Source: Tubiluchus corallicola (Eukaryota > Priapulida > Priapulimorpha > Priapulimorphida > Tubiluchidae). Taken from it: a stretch of 33,956 nucleotides of DNA. Below the pieces are notes generated by a model, which saw only the letters and a list, made by a program, of their open reading frames with translations, was not told the DNA's origin and ran no database searches. The position numbers and the translations under genes were made by a program. The stretch's first letter is position 1; each line of letters opens with the position of its first letter. Shown here one piece after another: positions 12,901 to 19,815 of the stretch. The stretch is from NCBI GenBank assembly GCA_030141605.1, contig JAQGDQ010000606.1:1-33956 (forward strand), written 5' to 3'.

Positions 12901-15784
12901 ACTAATTCGGTAAAGATGCTTTAGTCCCTTTCAAGTGAGTGCTTAAGAAGTGCTCAATGAGGTAAATACTTGGGAGAAGAAACTACTCAGAAGCAGTTCT
13001 TCTATCCATTTACTGACCAGGTTTAATGTTTATTAACTTGGTTGCTGAGCACATACGCATATTATGACCACTCAGCTATTTCTTTTGCCTGATAATGAAA
13101 ATTAAAACTCGTATTTAAAGCAGGATGACATTTTTTTCTTAATTTAGAGTCACTACAAAACCATTACGAAAACCCATGGCCTCATTTTTAACGTTCAACG
13201 CTTGCCATTCCTTTCAGAAACCAGCATTCGCGCTGCCCAATGATTCCGTTTTCACGTCCGAGTCTCTCTTGTCGCCGTCCGTTTTTCTCAGCTCCTCTGC
13301 GAGCACCGAAGCTATCGGAGAGCCCTCTGGCGGCATCCTGCCTTTCGGGGATCCGGTGATATTACCACACCATTTAGCAGGTACGTGGTTTTAATTAGCA
13401 AGTTCAGGCATGATCTTTTTACTCGCTTTTCAATTTTCGCTTTTTCTACAAATATTTAAATGCCTGTCCTAGTAATACTAGGCAGTGATATTTTATCTTA
13501 AAGTTACGTACGGTCAACCTCGGATATAAGGGACACCTCCGGACCGGAAAAAATCGTCTCTTATATCCGATGTCCGTTATAGCCGAAGTTGAGTCAGACC
13601 GAGGTCTAGACCTGCACTTTTACCCATATTTTTATGGATGTATGAAGCTCCATCCTTTAGAGCATAAGGCCTAAAAGGATTATGGGATAGATGGACAGTC
13701 AACCTCGGATATGAAGGACACCTCCGGACCAGAAAAAATCGGCCCTTATATCCGATGTCCCTTAAAGCTGAAGTTGAGTCAGAGCGAGGGTGTATCTAGA
13801 CCTGCACTTTTATCCATATTTTTATGGATTATTGTTACACATTCAGTGCAAACGGTATGTAGGAAGCTCCTTCATTGATGCAAGATGTATGTGACCGCGG
13901 AAACCGAGCTGTTCGAAGACCGAGTTTGCGAAAAATTGAGATTAAAAATCGATCAATTTCACTTGAGCAAGTTTTTGTTTTTTTATGTTTACATCTAGTT
14001 ACTCACATCATTACAGCCACAAGACCCGACCGAAGTCCAAGGGAATACAGTCGGGCCCACGCTGGGTCTTGGCATAGGCTTTTTAGGATGTAAAAAATAT
14101 TTGATCATAGGGTCCCTTATATGCGAGGTAATTTACCTGGGTTTCTATTACGCTGGATCTGAAGATATTGTCCCTTATAACCGAAAGTCCATTATATCCG
14201 AGACGAAGATTCTTATTAGGAAAAGCGTTACGAAAAATTGGGACCGGTGTTGGTGGTCCCTTGTAAGCAAATATCCGTTATAAGCAAGCACCTTATACCC
14301 GAGGTTGACTGTACATAGTTCATCATGTAATATCATCTTGATTAGTCGCCATTTTTGTTAGATTTCTTTGCTGTAATTGACAGAAACGGGGAATCAGTGA
14401 TACATTTAAATAGCATGTCATTATTTGCTATCATAGCATAGCTATCTTTCAATGTAGGCAATCATGGCAACCTTTGCTCAGCACACGCACGTGCTGCCAT
14501 CTTTCAGTGTAGGCAATCATGGCAACCTTTGCTCACTCAGCACACGCACATGCTGCCATCTTTCAATGTAGGCAATCATGGCAACTTTTGCTCACTCAGC
14601 ACACGCACGTGCTGCCGTCTTTCAATGTAGGCAATCATGGCAACCTTTGCTCACTCAGCACACGCACATGCTGCCATCTTTCAATGTAGGCAATCATGGC
14701 AACTTTTGCTCACTCAGCACACGCACGTGCTGCCGTCTTTCAATGTAGGCAATCATGGCAACCTTTGCTCAGCACACGCACGTGCTGCCATCTATCGAAA
14801 ATTTAATTCACCATACCATCGTAGTTATAATAACACTAAATGTAATTTTCATTATTCAATGTTAGCTGGTTCATGGTGTCAGTATTTTGCTGTTAATCAC
14901 AAATTAATCAGCGGTTTATCTTGTTAATTGATCGATACGTTGAGATATTACATAATTAACCCTTTCATACCCGTTGTATCCCGTGGGATACGAGAATATT
15001 TTCTGCCTTTAAAATTAATAAAATTTTAAAACTGACAGTTATTTGATCTGTTAATAGTTATTTTGATTTAAGCCAATAACAATAGACTAAAAATAGTGAT
15101 AAAATGGCAAACTAGAAAATCTACATAGCATAAAAAACTGTGCAAGGTACAGTACTTTAGAGACGACTTTGTACAGATCAGCATAGCATGCATACTAAAT
15201 GTCTTAAATACTTTAAAAAATTATCAGCAGTTGCAAAATGAAGCACATTTTATGCTTCCATTGAATCCCAATGTATCCCGTGGGATACAGGCTATATTTA
15301 GCACGCGGGCACAGGTAGAAAAAATAATAATTATTATGTGTAAACAAGATGGACGTGCTGAACAAAAATACCAAGCCAAAAATTTTTTCTTATTACAAAA
15401 ATAATTTGGGACTGAAAGAGTTAAAGTAAAACTAAACACATTAAATAACATTTAAATAGCAAATACATCAATTCGTACTGTCACTACAATTACAAAAAAC
15501 ATCCCTTCAATAACGTTGATGTTATGATCTTGATAATCTTGTTAATTACAGTTTTTCCTTGTAGGTGGAGCCAGCGTACTGTCACTATAATTACAAAAAA
15601 CATCCCTTCAATAACATTGATGTTATGATCTTGATAATCGTGTTAGTTACAGTTTTTCCTTGTAGGTGGAGCCAGCGTACATCTCCCTGGTAACCATACG
15701 TCTAAAACACAGTCAAGTCAGGTTCCTGCCATTACACCACTGACTAGGGAGCAGCTTCAACAAGCTCTGGTACATCTACTAAAT
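778..15784 (+). CDS. DCP1: mRNA-decapping enzyme subunit 1 (DCP1), nine exons, 3' end missing
   Basis: DCP1 is the activating partner of the decapping enzyme DCP2 in cytoplasmic P-bodies, where it promotes 5'-to-3' mRNA decay. Exons are 778-906, 2046-2086, 4490-4617, 7430-7496, 7978-8137, 9755-10108, 11533-11775, 13218-13380 and 15666-15784. Together they give 1404 nt (468 codons) with every intron phase matching. Residues 1 to about 125 form the EVH1 domain, with recognisable DPYIT, QVALYTF, EKTDVEGTLFVY, LEFQL, PFLLYRNAS and GIWFYDKDEC blocks. IDILEMLSRA follows near residues 159-168. SISELF near 239-244 corresponds to the conserved short motif (VPELF in human DCP1A). PLTREQLQQALVHLLN at 453-468 opens the C-terminal trimerization domain. 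The terminal exon of roughly 30 codons was not found in the remaining readable sequence and may lie in the 20904-21456 gap. The length is somewhat shorter than human DCP1A/B. I chose the ATG at 778 because it gives the usual short N-terminal lead. Confidence 0.93.
1477..1842 (+). mobile_element. piggyBac-type MITE, copy 1
   Basis: The element is bounded by TTAA at 1477-1480 and 1839-1842, the tetranucleotide target duplicated by piggyBac elements. The ends are inverted: TTAACCCGTTCAGTCCC at the left, and a right end whose reverse complement reads TTAACCCTTTCATACC. A second, longer copy lies in reverse orientation at 14956-15424. It has no coding capacity for a transposase. It lies in DCP1 intron 1. 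Confidence 0.8.
2046..2086 (+). CDS. DCP1: DCP1 exon 2
   Basis: A 41-nt exon between acceptor TTTGTAG and donor CTAG|GTAAAG. It starts in phase 0 and ends in phase 2. It encodes EKTDVEGTLFVYS plus two bases of an Arg codon, one of the most conserved EVH1 strands of DCP1. It is too short to be found by simple ORF calling. Confidence 0.93.
2298..2730 (+). mobile_element. hAT-type non-autonomous element, family A, copy 1
   Basis: Ends are CAGGGGTGTGCAAATT and its inverted match TTTGCACACCCCTG. An exact 8-bp target duplication TATTAAAC flanks it (2290-2297 and 2731-2738), with TA at its centre as in Buster-type hAT elements. The element is 433 bp, non-coding, with GGGCCGC-rich tracts near the right end. 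It lies in DCP1 intron 2. Confidence 0.88.
2739..3012. other. Intron 2 spacer, nothing recognised
   Basis: Between the hAT-like element and the minisatellite there is an open frame from about 2795 to the stop at 3014-3016. Its translation shows no recognisable domain. I see no splice pair that would make it a DCP1 exon, and exons 2 and 3 join perfectly without it. Confidence 0.4.
3014..3402 (+). repeat. 27-bp minisatellite, about 14 units
   Basis: Tandem units built on GGAAGCCAACAGGTGAGATA followed by TAGCCTA, with strict 27-bp spacing. As 27 is divisible by three and the unit has no stop in some frames, it stays open on the + strand (repeated RYSLGSQQV) and on the - strand (repeated LPRLYLTCW). 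Each unit carries CAG followed by GTGAGA (10 units) or GCGAGA (4 units, mostly the later ones). There is no sign of a start codon or gene context, so I regard it as intronic satellite DNA in DCP1 intron 2. Confidence 0.9.
3650..3720. repeat. Possible decayed end of a mariner/pogo-like MITE
   Basis: The stretch GGCATTATAAAGAGG...TATATCGAGGTTTGGCTGTATA resembles the terminal repeat CCGAGGTTGACTGTA seen at 14298-14313 and 20586-20602. No matching opposite end was located, so this is at most a decayed fragment. Confidence 0.3.
3791..3810. other. Short strong hairpin
   Basis: CCCGC, bulged C, ATC, loop GGT, GAT, GCGGG can form a compact stem-loop. Just upstream, GGTTCGACCC at 3764-3773 matches the pol III B-box consensus. 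No A box was found at the proper spacing, so a tRNA or SINE call is not justified. Confidence 0.3.
3825..4094 (+). other. Unexplained open frame with splice-like borders in DCP1 intron 2
   Basis: After a TAA at 3822, a frame stays open for 89 codons to TAA at 4092-4094. It has an acceptor-like CACTCCAG ending at 3836 and a donor-like CGCAG|GTAATG at 4068/4069. The translation is hydrophilic, rich in Lys, Gln, Asn and Thr (KFKQKKQQNQNLEFKNDDRE near its start). It is not needed for DCP1, as exons 2 and 3 join directly. It could be a fragment of a retroelement ORF, a cryptic exon or chance in A-rich DNA. Confidence 0.3.
4490..4617 (+). CDS. DCP1: DCP1 exon 3
   Basis: Acceptor CATTTTAG and donor TCGT|GTGAGT; the exon starts by completing AG|A (Arg) and ends in phase 1. 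It encodes SATPNNGFMIMNRLS, then the conserved LEFQLQDPFLLYRNAS core of the EVH1 domain. The preceding intron holds a hAT-like element, a 27-bp minisatellite and an unexplained open frame. A MITE begins about 25 bases after the donor. Confidence 0.93.
4643..5036 (+). mobile_element. Left-end fragment of MITE family B
   Basis: It begins with AAGGGAAAATCGGACGATTG and continues TTTTAATTTACTGTCC, ATATACATTTTTTGTCTAT, AAAAGTTAGCA. All of these recur in the full-length copy that starts at about 5036, giving two left ends in direct orientation. It starts about 25 bases after the exon 3 donor. Confidence 0.6.
5036..5987 (+). mobile_element. MITE family B, full-length copy with nested insertion
   Basis: Left end TTAAAGGAAAACCGGACGG; the reverse complement of the right end is TAAAAGGAAAACCGGATGAT, giving terminal inverted repeats of about 20 bases. 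The interior is shared with 25638-26046 (TTGCTTACGTCA, CAGTACTGTTTAAA, ATGATGTCACGAAAA). A second small transposon is inserted at 5538-5825; the 25.6-26.0 kb copy lacks that insertion. Target duplication is not clear. It is non-coding and lies in DCP1 intron 3. Confidence 0.7.
5538..5825. mobile_element. Small inverted-repeat transposon nested in MITE family B
   Basis: Left end CAGCACTCCCTCGCTACTTC; the reverse complement of the right end reads CAGTGTTCCCTCACTTATCG. CGCGG blocks lie inside both ends. CATA flanks both sides (5534-5537 and 5826-5829), although pogo/Tigger elements with similar ends normally duplicate TA. The family B copy at 25.6-26.0 kb represents the empty site. Confidence 0.65.
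6505..6772 (+). repeat. 44-bp minisatellite, six units
   Basis: Six near-identical 44-bp units of GCTGATTACAATATGGTTCA followed by CACCGACATTTTCTATTTGA and AAAA. Only one clear variant is visible (AAGCAGATT in the third unit), so the array is young or homogenised. It lies in DCP1 intron 3. Confidence 0.92.
7032..7198 (+). repeat. 82-bp tandem duplication
   Basis: Two copies of CCGTCATGTGACATGTG...CCCTCATCAGCTCAG.AACTTCAGTTGTTTTAC in direct orientation, 82 bases apart, with scattered differences. It is intronic (DCP1 intron 3). Confidence 0.8.
7430..7496 (+). CDS. DCP1: DCP1 exon 4
   Basis: A 67-nt exon with acceptor GATTTTCAG and donor ATGG|GTGAGT. It begins by completing a Ser codon (T|CA) and ends in phase 2 (GG|G). 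It encodes IYGIWFYDKDECARIGQLVN, the last strand and start of the C-terminal helix of the EVH1 domain (human IYSIWFYDKNDCHRIAKLM). It is shorter than most ORF-calling thresholds. Confidence 0.92.
7978..8137 (+). CDS. DCP1: DCP1 exon 5
   Basis: Acceptor TTATACAG; donor GACAAG|GTGACT, which is a weak match to the donor consensus. The exon completes a Gly codon and ends in phase 0. It carries a charged linker (ERKTKLSQTMRNRRASESDK) and then RSIDILEMLSRAQHEYDK, closely matching RPIDILEMLSRAKDEYE of vertebrate DCP1. The ATG at 7925 lies in the intron and is not used. Confidence 0.92.
8258..8600 (+). mobile_element. Partial copy of hAT-like family C
   Basis: It shares TACTGCAGCACCCCCTGTTT, TTATTATCGA.AATATTCAAT and GTCTGAGATAACAC with the element at 8684-9203, in the same orientation about 430 bases upstream. 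The outer left end is degraded (CTACTACCCCCTCGTGTA) and the right end is missing. It lies in DCP1 intron 5. Confidence 0.7.
8684..9203 (+). mobile_element. hAT-like non-autonomous element, family C
   Basis: Left end CAGTGGTGGCTCGT; the reverse complement of the right end reads CAGTGACGGCTCAT. This is the hAT-style CAGTGGCGGCTC-type terminal repeat. No matching 8-bp target duplication is visible (TTCCCTGC at left, AGCTAACC at right). It is non-coding and in DCP1 intron 5. Confidence 0.65.
9204..9754. other. DCP1: Remainder of DCP1 intron 5
   Basis: AT-rich intronic sequence between the hAT-like element and exon 6. I see no additional exon, repeat end or RNA gene in it. Confidence 0.5.
9755..10108 (+). 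CDS. DCP1: DCP1 exon 6
   Basis: A 354-nt exon, phase 0 at both ends, with donor CAGCAG|GTACGT. Two acceptors six bases apart (after 9754, TTGTAG, and after 9760, CTCAG) would both keep the frame, differing by Ser-Gln. It encodes a Pro/Ser/Ala-rich disordered region. SISELFASASKQAHL within it matches the conserved short motif of DCP1 (VPELFGTAL in human DCP1A). GC content is visibly higher than in the flanking introns. Confidence 0.88.
10284..10835 (+). mobile_element. Probable MITE related to family B
   Basis: It starts with TTAAAGGAAAACAGGCCGAT, the same terminal sequence as the copies at 5036, 21474 and 27623. A TTTCCTTTTAA at 10825-10835 may be the inverted right end. The stretch GGCGGGCGAGTCCAACTTGTGATGACATCACAAACTAA also recurs near 28180-28215. 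It lies in DCP1 intron 6. Confidence 0.5.
11025..11484 (-). mobile_element. hAT-type element, family A, copy 2
   Basis: Ends CAGGGGTGTGCAAATT and AATTTGCGCACCCCTG; the interior is the reverse complement of the 2298-2730 copy. Flanks AACTAGCA and TTCTAGAA share a central CTAG but are not an exact duplication. It ends 48 bases before DCP1 exon 7, close to where the branch point should lie. Confidence 0.85.
11533..11775 (+). CDS. DCP1: DCP1 exon 7
   Basis: Acceptor TTTTATGTAG, donor ACACAC|GTAGGT, phase 0 at both ends, 81 codons. It encodes a Pro-rich stretch (PLEEPKPALPDLSP) followed by an acidic/Leu segment (LKERLYLSEDVAQG, HELLDPSVFESG). Assignment to DCP1 rests on the open frame, splice sites and phase fit with both neighbours, not on strong conservation. 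A hAT-like element ends 48 bases upstream of the exon. Confidence 0.82.
12402..12887 (+). mobile_element. hAT-like element with 6-bp target duplication, family D, copy 1
   Basis: Ends CAGGGATGAGAATTTTCCGC and CATTCTCATCCCTG (inverted). TTTAAA flanks it exactly (12396-12401 and 12888-12893). The interior is shared with 15862-16322 and 31125-31625. There is no transposase frame. It lies in DCP1 intron 7. Confidence 0.82.
13218..13380 (+). CDS. DCP1: DCP1 exon 8
   Basis: Acceptor CCTTTCAG and donor TTAGCAG|GTACGT; it starts in phase 0 and ends in phase 1. It encodes KPAFALPNDSVFTSESLLSP and then SVFLSSSASTEAIGEPSGG. The LLSPSVF block resembles LLAPSVF in human DCP1A upstream of the trimerization domain. 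Fit to the neighbouring exon phases supports the call. Confidence 0.84.
13511..14311 (+). mobile_element. TA-flanked pogo/mariner-like MITE, family E, copy 1 (composite)
   Basis: Left end CGGTCAACCTCGGATATAAG; the reverse complement of the right end reads CAGTCAACCTCGGGTATAAG. TA flanks both sides (13509-13510, 14312-14313). A second left end begins at 13696, so the first 185 bases look like a partial extra copy. The segment around 14080-14280 is closely matched in reverse at 20028-20252. It lies in DCP1 intron 8. Confidence 0.8.
14449..14797 (+). repeat. 55/59-bp minisatellite, six units
   Basis: Six copies of a unit containing GTAGGCAATCATGGCAAC, CTCACTCAGCACACGCA and CGTGCTGCC. Four have 59 bases and the first and last lack CTCA (55 bases). 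Units alternate between GCACGTGCTG, which contains a CACGTG palindrome, and GCACATGCTG. It lies in DCP1 intron 8. Confidence 0.88.
14956..15424 (-). mobile_element. piggyBac-type MITE, copy 2
   Basis: TTAA bounds both sides (14956-14959, 15421-15424). The left end TTAACCCTTTCATACC and the right end TTGGGACTGAAAGAGTTAA are the two ends of the 1477-1842 element in reverse. It is about 100 bases longer than copy 1 because of an extra internal segment near 15160-15270. Both copies carry the motif TATCCCGYGGGATAC. It lies in DCP1 intron 8. Confidence 0.8.
15474..15675 (+). repeat. DCP1: 101-bp tandem duplication spanning a 3' splice site
   Basis: Two nearly identical 101-bp units (15474-15574 and 15575-15675). 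Each ends with a polypyrimidine tract, TTGTAG and GTGGAGCCAG, i.e. the exon 9 acceptor and the first exon bases. The few differences are single substitutions, so the duplication is fairly recent. See exon 9 for the effect on reading frame. Confidence 0.93.
15666..15784 (+). CDS. DCP1: DCP1 exon 9 (start of trimerization domain)
   Basis: Acceptor TTTTTCCTTGTAG and donor CTAAAT|GTAAGT; it starts by completing a Gly codon and ends in phase 0. It encodes GASVHLPGNHTSKTQ, then ITPLTREQLQQALVHLLN, the first helix of the DCP1 C-terminal trimerization domain (human SKSQLQDTLIHLIK). A 101-bp tandem duplication just upstream carries a second copy of this acceptor and the first bases of the exon (acceptor AG at 15563-15564). 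Use of that copy leads to TAA after about eight codons, so the 15666 start is the productive one. Confidence 0.9.
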
Positions 15785-15861
15785 GTAAGTGAACTTAATT
15801 CTGTCATTAGCAATGATTTCAGTTCTTTTCAACGCATTTTATGTCGGTCACTACGAGCGAC

Positions 15862-16322
15862 CAGGGATGAGAATTTTCCGCGGATATGCGGAATTCCGAG
15901 TTTTTGCAAGACCAGTAGTGCCGTTTTTATAAATCGCGTAAATTCGTTGAGAAAATTTTTACGGACCCAGTACATTATTTCACAAGCTGACCGCTAGTTG
16001 GCAGGCCGTCACTTTGTTTACATCACGTACATCAGTGTAACCACGTGTATATCTCTATGTATAAAAATATAGAATCAATTGTGTGGAGTTATTTGAGTCA
16101 ATTGCAGACAGTTTTTATATAGTTTTGCATAGGAGCGGCCAGTACTTAGGTGTTTTTGAGACAATTAGGTATCATGTATCCTTGATAGTTGGGTATTTTG
16201 AATTATGCATGAAACAAGGTAATTGATATTTTAAGTCCACTTAGAGGCTCTCTATATCATACGTGGCCCCCAAAAGTTCCGGCCTGTTTCAGAGTTTTTG
16301 CAATTTGTCATTCTCATCCCTG
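15862..16322 (+). mobile_element. hAT-like family D, copy 2
   Basis: Ends CAGGGATGAGAATTTTCCGC and TCATTCTCATCCCTG, with the interior shared with the 12402 and 31125 copies. No target duplication is visible (GAGCGAC at left, TATAAAC at right). It starts 77 bases after the exon 9 donor of DCP1. Confidence 0.8.
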
Positions 16323-16324
16323 TA

Positions 16325-17237
16325 TAAACATTATGTAAAGTTTTAAGAAATAATCAGAGCTTTCGTGGTGCACTTGTTGCTAACTAATTAAAATTTTATT
16401 AACGAGATATAGTATTTAAGGGTGTTATGTGATTGATCAATGCTAGTGCCATTTGCAGACAATAGACAAAAAATGTTGGTCAGTGCTGTTTCCGAAGTGT
16501 GTAATGTCGTACGTAAAATCTTTCTAATGATAATCTCATATTAAACTTTTTCCTATATATGTGCGCTTGCAAACCAGAACCACCCATCGGTGGGCATAGT
16601 CAAAACTACGTTATGATGCTTCGAAGTAGAATGACCCAAAAATTTAGTCAAATGTCAATTTTTCATATTTTATAAAAACCAATGCTAAATATATTGGACT
16701 TTTATATTCTAGCATCAAATTATCAAGAAAGTGTTCAAAAAATAGTAAAAATTTAGTTTTATAAATCCTTACCCACTTTTCTGTCTGGAAACTAGTACTG
16801 AAATTGTAAAAAAATTGTATTTTCAAGCCACGATAGTAGCTCGTGGAAGCAGTCATTTTGCTCCTGTTTTTTCTGTTGACAAGACCAGATCTTCATCAGG
16901 AAGAGCCATCTACTGGATTTAAGTATAACTTCAATGTGCTCTTGCAAAGTCCATAGCAACCAACATTTGTACGGTTGCTAAGTGTTTTGTAGAAACGTGA
17001 CAAAAAACAATGGCTGACTTTAACAGTGATTTTCTCAAGATTATGTTTTTCAGTGCATAGCCTGCACCTGAACTTCAACATGGATTATCTCAGCTTAGAA
17101 ATAACATAGAGTGATGAACTTGGTATCAAAATGATCCTCATGAAATGGAGATTTAGGATATGTGAATAACTAGAAAAACTTAATTGTTGACTTATGGACG
17201 ATTTTACTATGCAAGCACGCATATAGAAAACATTACA
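16325..17237. other. Non-coding stretch, one diverged repeat
   Basis: The first 100 bases (GTAAAGTTTTAAGAAATAATCAGAG...CTAACTAATTAAAATTTTATT) are a diverged relative of the 380-bp repeat found at 28642 and 31779. The remainder is AT-rich; short open frames on the - strand near 16644-17081 have no recognisable domain. Confidence 0.45.
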
Positions 17238-17655
17238 CTCATATCTCGGTTTGCCGGATAAAAGCAGGGAGACGTTGGTCCGAATTCATCGATATTTGCT
17301 CGCATTTTCCAACACCAAGCTGTAGAATCAATCGCCTAATTGTCTCAAAAAATGTACGTGCCGCTCATATATGAAAGAATATAAAACCTTTGACAGTTGA
17401 CTCAAATAACTCCACATAATTGACTCTAAACCACTCACACACGCTGATTAAACCAATAAACACGCTGACATACAAGCTACACACGTGTCGCGTTACATGC
17501 TGTTTGGATGTAAACAAAGTGACAGCCCGCCAACTAGCGGTCAGCTCGTGAAATAACGGACTGTGTCTGTAGTATGCCGTAGTTTTTAATGGACAAGATC
17601 TTGTCCAAATTTTCCAATATTTCTAAAAGCGTAATTTGGCAAACAGAAATATGAG
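17238..17655 (-). mobile_element. Inverted-repeat element related to family D
   Basis: Left end CTCATATCTCGGTTTGCC; the reverse complement of the right end is CTCATATTTCTGTTTGCC. The core at about 17325-17560 is a diverged reverse-complement match to family D (GACTCAAATAACTCCACA, GATGTAAACAAAGTGAC, CGCCAACTAGCGGTCAGC). The outer ends differ from family D. No clear target duplication. Confidence 0.6.
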
Positions 17656-17789
17656 AGCATCCAATGGATATGCTTCATTTGCATCTTGCACTGATTGTTC
17701 CACATCTATAATTTTACTCTTAAAAATTTTTAATTGTTCTTAAGGTTACCGCATATGAAAAGACAGCATGTTTCTGTTAGATTTAATTA

Positions 17790-18372
17790 CTGTATTTATT
17801 CGAGTATAATGCGCAAAATTTTCTACCTAAAAAAGAACTCAAAGTTTAGGTGAGCGTTATAAACGAGGGCTGGGGTGACACGCTTAGATGCATCAATATA
17901 TTATTTGTGCAATGACTCATTAGTCGAAGATATCGCTGACCACAACATTGAATGCAGCCGCATTTCTCGACCCACAAAACGCCTATGGTCTATTTTTAGT
18001 AACAGTATCCAAAGCATTTGCGTTGACTCACTGCAGAGGCGAGGCGTAGCTAAGGAAATGATCAATTACATTTGCGTCATCAGCAGACTTTGTTTCTGCA
18101 ACTCGGGGTATCAAGAGAAAACGTTCTGCGTATGACGCTTCATTCAAGCTCAAAGTTTTGATTATGCTGAAATTCACGGAAATCGAGCAGCTAGCCGAGA
18201 ATTCACTGCACCAGAGACGAAAGTTAGAGACTGGAATTGTTCAACAACGTTTGTCACTTACAATGCTTGGTCTGAGCCGAGAAAAAGTGAAACAAAATTT
18301 TATACCGATTTTTAATCGAAAATTAGGGGTGTGCGTTATACACGCGTGCGCGTTATACTCGAATAAATACGG
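17790..18372 (+). mobile_element. pogo-like element with degenerate transposase N-terminus
   Basis: Terminal inverted repeats CTGTATTTATTCGAGTATAA at left and the reverse complement of TTATACTCGAATAAATACGG at right, with flanking TA on both sides (17788-17789, 18373-18374). The interior holds a transposase remnant at about 18110-18240. The 583-bp element is too short to be autonomous. Confidence 0.82.
18110..18240 (+). pseudogene. Frameshifted pogo/Tigger-type HTH remnant
   Basis: One frame gives IKRKRSAYDASFKLKV, and the next frame over continues DYAEIHGNRAASREFTAPET, KVRDW. Together they match the Brinker/pogo-type helix-turn-helix found at the N-terminus of pogo-superfamily transposases (pattern FKLKV..YAE..GNRAAAR.F.V....R.W). 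A shift is needed around 18156-18160, and no DDE catalytic domain remains. Seen directly: the two peptide blocks; inferred: that they were once one domain. Confidence 0.75.
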
Positions 18373-18374
18373 TA

Positions 18375-18633
18375 CCTAAAAAAATCTATCCTTTGTAGTG
18401 ATTATCAGATTCCAGTAATTCGATTTACGAGGTCTGCGCCTTGGTTAACAAAGCTTAGTCCACGCAGAAAATGTGGTCCTGCTGCCATAAAAAAGTGTTC
18501 GGAAAATGCTGGTGGTTTTTATCTGTTAGTTTGGCAACCAGCGGAGTTTTGATGATATGTTTAACAGCAACCAAAGATTCAATCACAACATTTGAAACAT
18601 GAAGCCAGAACAATATCATTTGTAGTCTTTCTG
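18375..18633. other. Spacer between two transposons
   Basis: No gene, repeat end or RNA recognised. Confidence 0.4.
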
Positions 18634-18641
18634 ACAGGAAC

Positions 18642-19037
18642 TAGGAGTGAGCATCGAATGTTCGAGTTCGATTCGAACGAGTTTTTTTAGTTTGAACTCG
18701 ATTCGAATCCAAAACTATAGATTCGAATAATTCAGCACTTCAATCACATATGCTCTTTATCACTAAAACGATTGAAACATCATGCAATTAGCATAATTTA
18801 GCTGTGATTTCTGTACACAATTTTAAACAAATTACTAGTCGTTTTATTGCAGAACAAAATCTAGTGATATGCATGATCTTTGTAAGACTAATTTTCACTG
18901 GTGGTTCGAAAACTTGTTCGAAAATCTTTCACTCTCAATTCGAATTCGAAACACTGAAGTTCGGTTCAGTTCGAATTCGAAAGTCACAAATTCGGTTCGA
19001 TTCGAATTCGCTTTCTGGTAGAGAATGCTCACCTCTA
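18642..19037 (+). mobile_element. hAT (Ac-like) element, family F, copy 1
   Basis: Left end TAGGAGTGAGCAT; the reverse complement of the right end is TAGAGGTGAGCAT. An exact 8-bp target duplication ACAGGAAC occurs at 18634-18641 and 19038-19045. Both subterminal regions are rich in TTCGAATTCGAA-like motifs, as is common in Ac-like hAT elements with TAGGGGTG ends. 396 bp, non-coding. Confidence 0.88.
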
Positions 19038-19269
19038 ACAGGAACGCCATCAGCTGAAAGTTTGAAAGGCTGGAGAGGGGAACCCTGTTGAATCATACGA
19101 TCATCCCGCCTGTGTAGCATCTCGGAAGGTTGCTTTACGGGAGCCGTTTCAGGAATTAAAGTTCAAATGCGCGCCAGCCAGAAGTGAATTTTGCATCGTA
19201 GGATAAACTCAACGATACTCGTATCCCTTTACCAAAATGTGGCAAGACCGGAATCTAGCTCTGTCAGAA

Positions 19270-19545
19270 AGCGTATTTGGATCGAATTGAGTTTGTGACT
19301 TTCGAATCAAACCAAATTTCGAGATTTCGAATCAAATTTGAATTCGAACTCAATTGCAAACATTTTCAAGTAAATTTTCCAGTCATTAATAAAATGCAGT
19401 CTAACAAAGATAGTGCATATTGGTTGATTTTACTCTTCAGTAAAAGCACTAATAATATGTTTAAAAATTGGGCACAGCTAAATTGTTCGAATTGGATTTA
19501 AACTGAAAACTCGAACGTTTGGCGCTCATCCTCACTGTTTTGTAT
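19270..19545 (-). mobile_element. Family F fragment, copy 2
   Basis: It shares the TTCGAAT-rich subterminal repeats and an end CTCGAACGTTTGGCGCTCATCCTCAC near 19510-19537, whose reverse complement resembles the family F left end (GTGAGCATCGAATGTTCGAG). The other end is not recognisable. Confidence 0.55.
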
Positions 19546-19813
19546 GTAATTTTGTAAAGTACTCGTATGAAACAGCATCTGCCATAGTTGCTTGTTTGAC
19601 CTAAAAGCGCCACTTTTTTGAATCCTGTTGTGCATGATTCGCATCAATGAATAGCACCAATAGTTTACTTCAATCGATGCCTGGAATACCCGAATATGCT
19701 GAAAACAATATGGGTGTTGTAAAAAAACAGTATAACAATACACTTCCCTACAACATCATTATCATTTTTTTATAAAAAAATGCGTCGCACATCTACCGGC
19801 TGACTAGACCTAG
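19546..19813. other. Spacer, nothing recognised
   Basis: A - strand open frame over 19498-19743 shows no domain I recognise. No splice pair or repeat end is evident. Confidence 0.4.
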
Positions 19814-19815
19814 TA

